From a virus, in IMG/VR virus record IMGVR_UViG_3300020195_000138, positions 1 to 27,689 of that record: a DNA stretch of 27,689 nucleotides; one strand, 5' to 3'. Position numbers and translations under genes: made by a program. This document shows positions 7,996 through 14,795 of the stretch, in pieces (position 1 is the stretch's first letter; every line of letters begins with the position of its first letter). A model generated the notes under the pieces. It searched no databases, had not been told where the DNA came from, and saw only the letters and a list, made by a program, of their open reading frames with translations.

Positions 7996-8580
7996 TTACA
8001 AATATTCTTTTATGCCGATCGCTTCGAACTTCGCTCGGATCTGTCGTATCCAGCCTCGGATCGTTGTGCGCGAGATTCCGGTGATCCTCGCAATCTCCGA
8101 GAATCGGTATGTCTTGCGAAGTTCAAGCACTCTCTGCCATTCGAGCGGCAGGGAAGCCACAACCTGCTCGATGTCGGCGCGAAGTTCTGTGAGTTCGCTT
8201 TGGTCACGGCGTTTGCGCCCCAGACGCGAATCCAATTCGTGATCCGAAATCGTGGCGGACATTTCCACAAGCCCGACGTCGGCCACTTCTATGAGTGAGC
8301 TCAACGAGCACGTTTCAGAATCGTCGCGTTTGTCGGCACTGCGATTGCGGAGCAAGTTTGCTGTATATCGTTCGACGACCGTTGCAATGAATCGATTGCG
8401 ATGCGAATGCCCAGGTTGGTAGCTTGGCCAACTCTGAAGGATGCGCAGGAAAATGTCTTGTTCGATGTCTTCGGCGTCCGCAAGATTGAATTGGGCATTC
8501 CTGGAGATTTGCTTGGCTTTACGGGTTACAAGCTTGCGAGTGAAGGGATCGTCCATGGGATTGAAGTCGGCGTGCGTCAT
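7996..8580 (-). CDS. RNA polymerase sigma factor, ECF/sigma-70-like
   Basis: A 194-residue sigma-like protein. Region 2: FTRKLVTRKAKQISR and ADAEDIEQDIFLRILQSW, then FIATVVERYTANLLRN. Region 4 is C-terminal: VVASLPLEWQRVLELRKTY then an HTH, FSEIARITGISRTTIRGWIRQIRAKF. The frame is open up to ATG 8697, but that start lacks a ribosome site. ATG 8580 has AAGGAG eleven bases upstream and begins just before region 2, as usual in the family. It heads the leftward early operon, so it probably directs RNA polymerase to phage promoters or is part of an early switch. There is no anti-sigma factor next to it. Confidence 0.8.
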   Translation of the reverse strand: MTHADFNPMDDPFTRKLVTRKAKQISRNAQFNLADAEDIEQDIFLRILQSWPSYQPGHSHRNRFIATVVERYTANLLRNRSADKRDDSETCSLSSLIEVADVGLVEMSATISDHELDSRLGRKRRDQSELTELRADIEQVVASLPLEWQRVLELRKTYRFSEIARITGISRTTIRGWIRQIRAKFEAIGIKEYL

Positions 8581-8917
8581 ACCTTGAAAAACTCCTTGGA
8601 AAGGCCCGCAACCAACGGTGAATATTTGGTGATTGGGCGACTTTAATAGCTGGATGATTTCGACACCGATCGAGAACCATTCACGTCGGGCATCCATAGA
8701 GTTATTTGCCGCCGACGCTCTGAGTTCGAACCAAATTCCGCCACGCTCACGTGAGTGATTTTGTCACCGGTGACAAACACATTTCACTCACATTTAGCAC
8801 ACATTACGCACACTCAAACACCTAAAGCTCTACATACATGTCACCGGTGGCAGCCTCAGAATCATCCTGTGTGATGAGTGCAATTCGTGACCAATCGCGG
8901 CGAACAAGGGAGCTTTA
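8581..8917. other. Divergent regulatory gap between sigma-like genes
   Basis: A 337-base stretch without a convincing gene. The part from 8581 to 8697 is an in-frame upstream extension of the leftward sigma-like gene, without a ribosome site of its own. The part from 8698 to 8917 holds the palindromes and repeats listed separately and the AAGGGAG ribosome site of the rightward sigma-like gene. I cannot assign -35/-10 boxes with confidence. Confidence 0.6.
8760..8777. promoter_or_regulatory. 18-bp perfect palindrome, candidate operator, with a second degenerate copy
   Basis: TTTGTCACCGGTGACAAA is a perfect 18-bp palindrome in the divergent region between the two sigma-like genes. A near copy of its core (GTCACCGGTGGC) lies at 8840-8851, about 80 bases away. 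A further 10-bp palindrome CTCACGTGAG is at 8746-8755. The region also holds several CACTCA/CACAC half-site-like words and a 12-base word TGTGTGATGAGT (8868-8879) repeated at 7938-7949. The arrangement looks like paired operators of a dimeric repressor controlling both directions. No repressor gene of a classical Cro/CI type is visible nearby. Confidence 0.6.
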
Positions 8918-9472
8918 ATGCAAAACGAAACATCGGCTGAATATTGCCTTGACGAATGGAAAGTCGAGATCATTAAAAGACGTGCGAGGCAGCGGGGATT
9001 CCGACATCACGACCTCGAAGATGCGGTTCAAAGCGTGGCCATCGAAGTCATGCAATTTAAGTTCGATTCATGCAATCCCAATCAAGCCTGTGAAGAAACA
9101 GCCTTGATCGCTTTAATCGATCGACGCTTAGCAATGATCTGGCGCGGTGAGTATCGGCGAAAAAACCGATGGATTCGGCATGCCACTGAGATCCGAGATG
9201 GCTTTATCTCAAGTCGCTACTCGTCGGTAGATGAGTCGGCGAGCGCACACGAATTTGGCATGGAAGTCGCGGAGATCGTCAGCGATTTTGATGACCTCAG
9301 CAAATCGATCGTCGTTTCTTTAGCAAAAGGCGATTCGACCGCTGCCATCGCTGAGCAACATGGCATGAGCTGGAAATCGGCGGCATCTCATATCGATCGG
9401 ATACGCAGGGCCTTTACGCAAGGCGGTTTTGAGAAGGCGGCCGCATCCACGACAGCCGGAGGTTGGGTATGA
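8918..9472 (+). CDS. Sigma-factor-like transcription regulator
   Basis: A 184-residue protein with weak but coherent sigma-70 character. DLEDAVQSVAIEVMQFKF (about 32-50) resembles region 2.1/2.2. LSKSIVVSLAKGDSTAAIAEQHGMSWKSAASHIDRIRRAF (about 127-166) resembles region 4 with its HTH. It is more divergent than the leftward sigma. The ATG has AAGGGAG seven bases upstream. Its stop overlaps the start of the AlpA-like gene (ATGA), and the integrase follows, so it probably belongs to the lysogeny/integration operon and may regulate it. A phage late-type activator is an alternative. Confidence 0.72.
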   Translation: MQNETSAEYCLDEWKVEIIKRRARQRGFRHHDLEDAVQSVAIEVMQFKFDSCNPNQACEETALIALIDRRLAMIWRGEYRRKNRWIRHATEIRDGFISSRYSSVDESASAHEFGMEVAEIVSDFDDLSKSIVVSLAKGDSTAAIAEQHGMSWKSAASHIDRIRRAFTQGGFEKAAASTTAGGWV

Positions 9473-9756
9473 CACACGAAGTCTCACAACCTCTGTCGGA
9501 AACCGAGCCCTCAATAACAACCCCGCTGCTTCATAAAGCGCACTTCGTCGCCGCGATGGTGGGAGTTTCCGTGAGAACATGGTGGAAATGGAATGCGGCA
9601 GCATTGATTCCTCGACCAATCCGCATCGGCGGGTCCGCGTTTTGGCGAGCAGAGGAAGTGAAGTCCTGGCGCGACGCCAATTGCCCATGTCGAAAAGAGT
9701 GGGAAAAAAATCCTGAGAAAGTTCCGGTTCATGCCTTGAGGAGACGCCCACGTTGA
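9469..9756 (+). CDS. AlpA-like HTH protein, possible excisionase
   Basis: A 95-residue protein with a MerR/AlpA-type winged HTH: LLHKAHFVAAMVGVSVRTWWKWN, IPRPIRIGGSAFWRAEEVKSW. It matches the short HTH proteins that precede phage integrases in planctomycetes. A TTG two codons upstream is in frame, but ATG 9469 has GGAGG exactly six bases upstream and overlaps the preceding stop, so it is the start. Given its place directly before the integrase, it may be the recombination directionality factor or a regulator of int. The basic C-terminus (ALRRRPR) fits DNA binding. Confidence 0.78.
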   Translation: MTHEVSQPLSETEPSITTPLLHKAHFVAAMVGVSVRTWWKWNAAALIPRPIRIGGSAFWRAEEVKSWRDANCPCRKEWEKNPEKVPVHALRRRPR

Positions 9757-9815
9757 GCAAACTGTGACACCCGTTTTTTATGGTTTAGTCTCTTTATAGA
9801 AAAGGAACATCTTCG

Positions 9816-11153
9816 ATGGCAAGTCTCTTCAAGAAAAAGATCATGGTTTGCAATCCAAAGACCGGTAAAAAAGTACCGTCTTGGTCGCGGAAGTGGTGGG
9901 GCCAATATCGCGACGAAAATAAGAAGCTTCGTCGCAAGCCTCTCGCACAAGACAAAGCAGCTGCGACCGCCATGCTACAAAAACTGGTTCGCAAAGTCGA
10001 ACTGCGAGTTGCGGGGGTCACCGATTGTTTCGACGACCATCGGGCAATACCGCTGGCCAAGCATATCGACGAATTTATCGAGTACTTACACAACAAAGGG
10101 AATATTAAAACCTATGTCTCCCGTACGCAACAGATGCTGCGAGATATCGTCGATGCATGCAAGTTCACCATGATGACGCAGATCAGTGCAAGTGCTGTGC
10201 AAAGTTTTTTAGGTAGCTTGCGTAACGATGGTTATTCGGTCAACAGTGTAAATCACTACCTTCGGGCTGCAAAAATGTTCTCGCGATGGCTGTTCCGCGA
10301 TCATCGCAATCAAGAAGATCGCTTGATGCACCTTCGAGTCCAGAATCCCGAGACCGACCGGCGCCGCATACGTCGGCCACTATCGACGGAAGAATTAAGT
10401 TGGTTACTCCTGGCGACGCAACGCGCCCGATCGAATCAAGGGATCTCCGGATCGGACCGCGTAATACTTTATATCTTGGCTTGTTACACGGGCTTCCGAA
10501 GAAACGAACTCGGTTCGATCACCGAGAGATCGTTCAATTTTGAATCGAAACCGCCACAACTGACTGTAGCCGCATCTTTTTCCAAGCGACGTAAAAACGA
10601 CGTGATTCCGCTGCGATCAGATTTGGCGGAGCGCATCCAAGGATGGCTTGCGTTGCGAACCGATCGTGACGACAAACTGCCACTGATTGGTATCTCGAAC
10701 AAGCGAACTGGCGAGATGTTGAAAAGAGACTTGGCGTTCGCTAGAAAGTTATGGCTGGCCGAAATCACGGACGAACAACTACGAAAGAAAGCCGAGGCTA
10801 GTTCATTCCTATGTTTCATCGATGTGAACGGTCGGTATGCTGATTTCCATGCATTGCGAAAGACCTTCATCACCAATCTTTCCAAATCCGGCGTCTCTCC
10901 GAAGATGGCTCAGAGCCTTGCTCGCCATTCCGACATCAACTTAACGATGAACGTCTACACCGACGTCGTACTCGAAGACCAAGCCATTGCCGTTGAGTCG
11001 CTGCCGCAGCTCCCTCCGGCAACGCCGCTGCCACCACCGCCACCGGTGCAAGAGCCTGGCATCTATAAACATCTTGCCAAGATGCGAGCCCAAGCCGAAC
11101 GTCGTGTGTCCAGTAAGAAGCGATTAGAAGAACAGTTGAAAAAATCGGGTTAA
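9816..11153 (+). CDS. int: Tyrosine recombinase / phage integrase 1
   Basis: A 445-residue integrase. The N-terminal about 60 residues are basic and arm-binding-like. A SAM-like core-binding domain spans about 78-165, and the catalytic domain follows: R228 in TGFRRNEL, K in FSKRRKNDVIPL (254-266), H345xxR348 in DFHALRKT, H371 in LARHSD and the nucleophile Y381 in MNVYTD. All catalytic residues are present. Residues about 399-418 are proline-rich and the tail is a basic coiled stretch. AAGGA lies nine bases upstream of the ATG. It is the last gene of the sigma-like/AlpA/int set. Its attachment site is not identified; it is not adjacent to the tRNA fragment, which lies next to integrase 2. Confidence 0.94.
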   Translation: MASLFKKKIMVCNPKTGKKVPSWSRKWWGQYRDENKKLRRKPLAQDKAAATAMLQKLVRKVELRVAGVTDCFDDHRAIPLAKHIDEFIEYLHNKGNIKTYVSRTQQMLRDIVDACKFTMMTQISASAVQSFLGSLRNDGYSVNSVNHYLRAAKMFSRWLFRDHRNQEDRLMHLRVQNPETDRRRIRRPLSTEELSWLLLATQRARSNQGISGSDRVILYILACYTGFRRNELGSITERSFNFESKPPQLTVAASFSKRRKNDVIPLRSDLAERIQGWLALRTDRDDKLPLIGISNKRTGEMLKRDLAFARKLWLAEITDEQLRKKAEASSFLCFIDVNGRYADFHALRKTFITNLSKSGVSPKMAQSLARHSDINLTMNVYTDVVLEDQAIAVESLPQLPPATPLPPPPPVQEPGIYKHLAKMRAQAERRVSSKKRLEEQLKKSG

Positions 11154-11336
11154 TAACCTGGCGTGGAATAACGCGACGAGGTGGAGAGTGATCAGTCAGC
11201 GATGATCGCCCGTACGCAATTTCTATGGACTGTTTGAGCTACCAGCGATTCGACGGACGGTCAGCACTCATAGATGGTGCTTACGGCCGAACAATTATTC
11301 ACCTTACATTATTTCGGCGGAATACCCGTTCCGACA
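11154..11336. other. Convergent gap after integrase 1
   Basis: 183 bases between integrase 1 (plus) and the toxin gene (minus). I see no gene. A 6-bp stem GCCGAA (11286-11291)/TTCGGC (11313-11318) with a 21-base loop could be a weak bidirectional terminator. The region may contain the attachment site of integrase 1, but no repeat partner is visible in the window. Confidence 0.4.
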
Positions 11337-11711
11337 TCACATGTCCTCGATCGCTTCACGAACGTCGCTATCGGATGGATTGTCGCTGCGTCTAAATGCC
11401 TGCGCGATATGGACGCGATTTTCGTCGCAATAGGCAACCACGACCAGACGCAGGCTCCCACTTTTTCCACACCCCGGCAATGCCCAACGCACTTTCAGCA
11501 CCTTACCGCCGCTTGGCGTTCCCTTTAACGGAGAAATGGAGTCCCCCTGTGTGTTATTGCAGTCACCGGAGGAGAAATACCCACACAGAAATTCCTGCAG
11601 GGCTCGCTTGTTCTGGTCGTAGTCTTCGTCAGTCATTTGCTGTCGAAGCGCGAACAGCAGTTTTGCCTCCCCGCCCAACTGCCACTTGCCGTCTTCCGGC
11701 CGGTAATGCAT
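11337..11711 (-). CDS. RelE/HigB-like toxin candidate
   Basis: A 124-residue protein. Its second half has the RelE/HigB-type pattern of a K-x-RW strand, a Gly/Lys turn and a second arginine strand: GGKVLKVRWALPGCGKSGSLRLVVVAY, then HIAQAFRRSDNPSDSDV. Toxins of this fold usually cut ribosome-bound mRNA. The N-terminal half is Gln/Asp-rich and not recognised. The ATG overlaps the antitoxin stop (TAATG), so antitoxin is made first and the pair is coupled. Assignment rests on the pattern plus the Panacea partner; a different protein needing Panacea neutralisation is possible. Confidence 0.68.
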   Translation of the reverse strand: MHYRPEDGKWQLGGEAKLLFALRQQMTDEDYDQNKRALQEFLCGYFSSGDCNNTQGDSISPLKGTPSGGKVLKVRWALPGCGKSGSLRLVVVAYCDENRVHIAQAFRRSDNPSDSDVREAIEDM

Positions 11712-12289
11712 TACCAGTCATCTCCCACTGCATTGTCCGCCGAAGCGAGGATTTCATCATCCCCGGACAGCGGCACTTGCATCCAAGGATCGGATTCGAC
11801 GATCTGCTGCATCGCAATCCGCATGTTGACGGCTGCCGCATTCCCTTCACGCAGGTAGTGATTCCAGGCAAGTTGCCAGCCCGGATTCTTGTGAGAGAAG
11901 TCGGACGCGATTCGAGACGTGGCGTCAGCAAAGAAACCGGTCACGTCCGAAATCGTGATCATGGCGTCGGAATCGAGAAACTCAAAGTGGGCCGGGCAAT
12001 TTTCCAGCACGATCGGTTTCGAGCCGTCCCATTGGCTAATTTGCCGAGCAAGCCCTTTTTCGTCGAGTAGGTTGATCAATCGTTGCTGATATCGAGCAAC
12101 AACCGGTCCGTTCTGAAGTGCGATATAAGCGTTATGAGTGATGGTTTCTCCGCGATCACGCAACGAAGCAAGGTCTAGATAGAACAACACCTTGTTTAGT
12201 ACGACCGCGTTCAGCGAACGATTTGGCGCAGCGTGCAAAGCCGCGCAGGCGGCTTCCAACAATCGCTGACTCTTTTCATTCGGTTCCAT
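11711..12289 (-). CDS. Panacea (DUF4065) antitoxin-like protein
   Basis: A 192-residue DUF4065/SocA-type protein: LNAVVLNKVLFYLDLASLRDRGETITHNAYIALQNGPVVARYQ is the typical helical core with the Y-x-A-x-x-x-GPV motif. The Panacea domain is an antitoxin domain known to neutralise many unrelated toxins. The open frame begins at 12394, but residues before M36 look unrelated and the family starts at ATG 12289. There is no ribosome site before it; instead a TATACT box ends seven bases upstream, which would give a leaderless or nearly leaderless mRNA. The toxin gene follows with a one-base overlap. Confidence 0.82.
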   Translation of the reverse strand: MEPNEKSQRLLEAACAALHAAPNRSLNAVVLNKVLFYLDLASLRDRGETITHNAYIALQNGPVVARYQQRLINLLDEKGLARQISQWDGSKPIVLENCPAHFEFLDSDAMITISDVTGFFADATSRIASDFSHKNPGWQLAWNHYLREGNAAAVNMRIAMQQIVESDPWMQVPLSGDDEILASADNAVGDDW

Positions 12290-12296
12290 GATCGTC

Positions 12297-12302
12297 AGTA
12301 TA
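12297..12302 (-). promoter_or_regulatory. Candidate -10 box for the toxin-antitoxin operon
   Basis: On the minus strand TATACT ends seven bases before the antitoxin ATG at 12289, with a weak TTAATC 17 bases upstream as a possible -35. With no Shine-Dalgarno present, transcription would start at or near the A of the ATG. Confidence 0.35.
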
Positions 12303-12724
12303 CACACAAATTCTAACTTGATTAAAGACAGGCTGGAACCCTTATCGGTTCGTTTCGGCCGGCAATCATCAATTTGCTTACGATCAAGGTGCATTCGCCG
12401 GTCGCAGCCAAGTACGCTCGAATGTTAGAAAACGCCCGACGATGACATGGCTGCATTGAACTAGGCAAGTCAAAAAATAGCCGTTTGGCGGTTATCACGA
12501 TCGGCATATGAATTCTGACGAACGTGTGAATGCTCGACGCCAAAAAGGTGCTCCCGGTGGGGCTGCACAGGACTAAAGGGGCCTTCTGTGGTGTCATGTT
12601 TTATGCATTGATTTGCGTAGTTCTGCATTGATCTGCATCAAGATGCACTAGAAAACGGGGTAATACACAGGACTATTTATCTTGTGCATGTGGCGAGAAG
12701 GCCAACGGAAGTGGGAGTAAAAGC
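12303..12724. other. Non-coding stretch with spaced direct repeats
   Basis: About 420 bases without a convincing gene. CACAGGACTA occurs at 12566-12575 and again exactly 100 bases later at 12666-12675. Between them TGCATTGAT occurs at 12604-12612 and exactly 20 bases later at 12624-12632, followed by TGCATC-AA-GATGCA (12634-12647). The spacing suggests a protein-binding array, such as integrase arm sites or iterons. The remainder (12303-12565) shows nothing I can name. Confidence 0.5.
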
Positions 12725-12752
12725 AAAAACCCAAGGAAAACCCTGGGTTTTT
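12725..12752 (-). terminator. Rho-independent terminator of the tRNA-Leu fragment
   Basis: On the minus strand, directly after the tRNA 3' end, AAAAACCC pairs perfectly with GGGTTTTT (one further A-T pair closes the loop side), followed by GCTTTT. A standard hairpin with a U-rich tail. Its retention next to the tRNA end suggests this flank was copied or kept from a native tRNA-Leu locus. Confidence 0.75.
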
Positions 12753-12754
12753 AG

Positions 12755-12814
12755 TAGCCGAGGCGGGACTCGAACCCGCACGAGGATTTACTCCTCCCAG
12801 GATTTTAAGTCCTG
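12755..12814 (-). other. Attachment site: 3' fragment of a tRNA-Leu(UAA) gene
   Basis: The minus strand holds the 3' 60 bases of a leucine tRNA: anticodon arm CAGGA-CTTAAAA-TCCTG with anticodon TAA, a long variable arm with AGGA/TCCT, a perfect T-arm GCGGG-TTCGAGT-CCCGC, and the acceptor 3' strand CTCGGCT plus discriminator A. The 5' acceptor strand and D-arm are absent: upstream DNA is AT-rich and unrelated. This is the classic footprint of a tyrosine integrase using the tRNA anticodon-to-3' end as core. Integrase 2 ends 147 bases away on the truncated side. CCA is not encoded. Confidence 0.88.
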
Positions 12815-12960
12815 ATTTATTACCGAAAAAACATTGCGGTTTCCATTGGCTTGTGGCCAATTGTGAGCCGAGTCGTGAGCGCCAAATGTTTTGGGTCCTT
12901 CCGGCGACTTTTGGATTGGACACCCCTGCGGGAACAACACGGAAATGAGACACAGTTTCT

Positions 12961-14001
12961 TTATTGTTGGGTCGCGAGTTGCCAATCTTCGGGCGTGACT
13001 TGGGCGTAGTGCTTGGCTGCGACCGCTGGGCTGTTGCCGATCCAGAGGCATGCTGTCGTTATTCCGAATCTGAGGATCAACTCCGTTTCGCGAGTCGCTC
13101 GCATCGAATGCCATAGCGATGGCCAGCTAGGAATCGATTGCATTTTGAGTAGTCGCTTGAACCGTGACGTGATTCCGCTTGGAGACAACTCGAGCAATTG
13201 CGATTTGTGAAGCTCGAACGGTAAAGGAAGATACCTGCGAAGCTCAGGAAAAATAGGGATCTCGCGAATCGAATGTCGCTTGGCGTCGTTGATCCGAATC
13301 CGCTCGCGACGAATGTCGCTCGGCACGATTGGATAAAGTTCGCTCGGAATTCGAATCCCACCCCAGCGAGACAGAGCGACCACGGCGCGAAGATCCGCGT
13401 CGCTACATCCCGCGAGTACTCGATGGACCAAATCCGCTTCAACGAATGGCTTATCGGCAACGCCTACTGTAGTCGAGAAGTCGGCGGCTGGGTTCTCTGC
13501 GATGTAACGCTTCGTCACGCACCATTCGAAAAACTGCTTCCAATGCTTTGCGATTTTAGCTTTAGTGGAATCGCAGATGCTTAACCCGTCATGTATCGAT
13601 CGCAACGCTTCGCTGTCGACAGACTGGACTAGCGAATGCCCAAACGCGTCGATGATCGCGTCAAGACTGTTGACAATTGTCAACAGCGAACTCTGCTCGA
13701 CGCTTCGCGATTTCTCATCGACGAATTCATCGACGGCAACGCCAGCGGTTTTGAATAGCCCCATTATCGGAGCTAGCTTGGATCGCAAGTCCGGCGACGC
13801 TCGATCCAGCCAATTTTGCGTTTGTCGTGGAACCGGAAGATCAGACGTTTGCGATTCTAAGAGTTGCTCGACGTGAGCACGCGTAGCATTAGCGTCGGCC
13901 TCACCAATCCTGCCGAGCCATATCGATCGACGGCCGGCCGCAGTGTACACCCTCAGACGGAATCCAGTACGCGAGCCAGTTTCGTAGGTAAGCGAGGACA
14001 T
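12961..14001 (-). CDS. int: Tyrosine recombinase / phage integrase 2
   Basis: A 346-residue integrase lying beside the tRNA-Leu fragment. The N-terminus (TGFRLRVYTAAGRRSIWLGRI) resembles the beta-rich arm-binding domain of planctomycete phage integrases. The catalytic domain shows R217 (WGGIRIPSE), K241, H298xxR301 (LWHSMRAT) and nucleophile Y332 (KHYAQVT). The second box-II histidine is N323 in WIGNSPAVAAKHY, a substitution I have seen in this integrase group. There is no clear ribosome site before the ATG. Proximity to the tRNA remnant makes it the likely enzyme for that attachment site. Confidence 0.92.
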   Translation of the reverse strand: MSSLTYETGSRTGFRLRVYTAAGRRSIWLGRIGEADANATRAHVEQLLESQTSDLPVPRQTQNWLDRASPDLRSKLAPIMGLFKTAGVAVDEFVDEKSRSVEQSSLLTIVNSLDAIIDAFGHSLVQSVDSEALRSIHDGLSICDSTKAKIAKHWKQFFEWCVTKRYIAENPAADFSTTVGVADKPFVEADLVHRVLAGCSDADLRAVVALSRWGGIRIPSELYPIVPSDIRRERIRINDAKRHSIREIPIFPELRRYLPLPFELHKSQLLELSPSGITSRFKRLLKMQSIPSWPSLWHSMRATRETELILRFGITTACLWIGNSPAVAAKHYAQVTPEDWQLATQQ

Positions 14002-14017
14002 ATTAAAAAGCGTCCGG

Positions 14018-14236
14018 TCAGCCTGCGCGCCTTCTTACGACCTTGACACCGCCGCAAGGAGCGCATTCGCAAGCAGGGTAATAGTGGGTGTACCGGCTCA
14101 CTGTCGATCCCGCGAGGTAATGATGGCAACAGACTTTGCACTTTGGCCCAGCTCTTTTGCGCTGGCGCAGATAGCGAGCGCGGACAAGTGCCGACGGATT
14201 TTCGGCGCGCAGTAATAATCGGGCATCAAGCATCAT
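14018..14236 (-). CDS. Small cysteine-rich (zinc-ribbon-like) protein
   Basis: About 72 residues, starting at the ATG that overlaps the upstream gene's stop (ATGA at 14236-14233). The frame stays open to another ATG at 14290, which would overlap more. A central KCKVCCHHYLAGSTVSRYTHYYPACECAPCGG gives CxxCC and CxCxxC knuckles that could bind zinc; the rest is Arg-rich. It ends 17 bases before the integrase 2 start, so it is probably expressed with it. A directionality factor or DNA-binding role is possible but not shown. Confidence 0.55.
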   Translation of the reverse strand: MMLDARLLLRAENPSALVRARYLRQRKRAGPKCKVCCHHYLAGSTVSRYTHYYPACECAPCGGVKVVRRRAG

Positions 14237-14694
14237 TGACCAGGTGCGACGAGGGGGACGGGCGAAGCTAAATTTTTGGTGACTAGCCATTTGTGGAGCG
14301 TCACACTAGTGGATAGAAAAATCCATCCAGGCAAAATCGAGTCGTCGTTCAGCGAACGCAGCCAGCCACGATCGACCAGCGGTACCGGAATAAATGCAGA
14401 CAGTTGGGATCTCGCCTTTTCGAGCACGTCCCAAGCTCGGTCATAGCATGCGACACCAGCCGGGTTAAGTTGCAGGACGTCGGCGTTGGCGTCCAACGAC
14501 TTAACGAGCGGCGGCGCGAAGCAATCAATGAGTGAGATTGTCAACTCGATGTCCCCCGCGATTTGCACCCTCCATAGATCGCCGGCAAGTCCGCGAACGA
14601 TTTGCCTGATCGCAATATGGAGCCCGTAATTTACAGGCCGCGTCTCTGGGCATGTCACGCCATCGTGACTGTCACTGTCGTAAGGCTTAAGCAT
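14233..14694 (-). CDS. Hypothetical protein of the integrase 2 operon
   Basis: A 153-residue protein of no family I recognise. It has no signal peptide or membrane segment. It contains CYDRAWDVLEKARSQL (about 81-96), likely helical, and a hydrophobic C-terminal third (LPGWIFLSTSVTLHKW). The ATG has GGAGG four bases upstream, so translation is well supported. It is the first gene of the leftward three-gene set ending in integrase 2, and lies divergent to the late operon across a 101-base gap. Confidence 0.62.
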   Translation of the reverse strand: MLKPYDSDSHDGVTCPETRPVNYGLHIAIRQIVRGLAGDLWRVQIAGDIELTISLIDCFAPPLVKSLDANADVLQLNPAGVACYDRAWDVLEKARSQLSAFIPVPLVDRGWLRSLNDDSILPGWIFLSTSVTLHKWLVTKNLASPVPLVAPGQ

Positions 14695-14795
14695 AGATCC
14701 TCCAAGCTTATTGTGCCGGGCGTTATTCTAGCACGGATTTCCAGGCCTCCTAACAAAATCCGCGCACTCTGTAAGACAGGTGGGATCGGATAGCC

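Noticed and set aside
9816-11153. Integron integrase with attC array
   Set aside because: The protein has phage integrase architecture, and no attC-like repeats or cassette series follow.
12322-12597. 91-residue minus-strand reading frame upstream of the Panacea gene
   Set aside because: No ribosome site, no recognisable domain, and it overlaps the likely promoter of the toxin-antitoxin operon.
12648-12953. 101-residue minus-strand reading frame
   Set aside because: It runs through the tRNA-Leu fragment and its terminator; the peptide is the usual translation of tRNA sequence.
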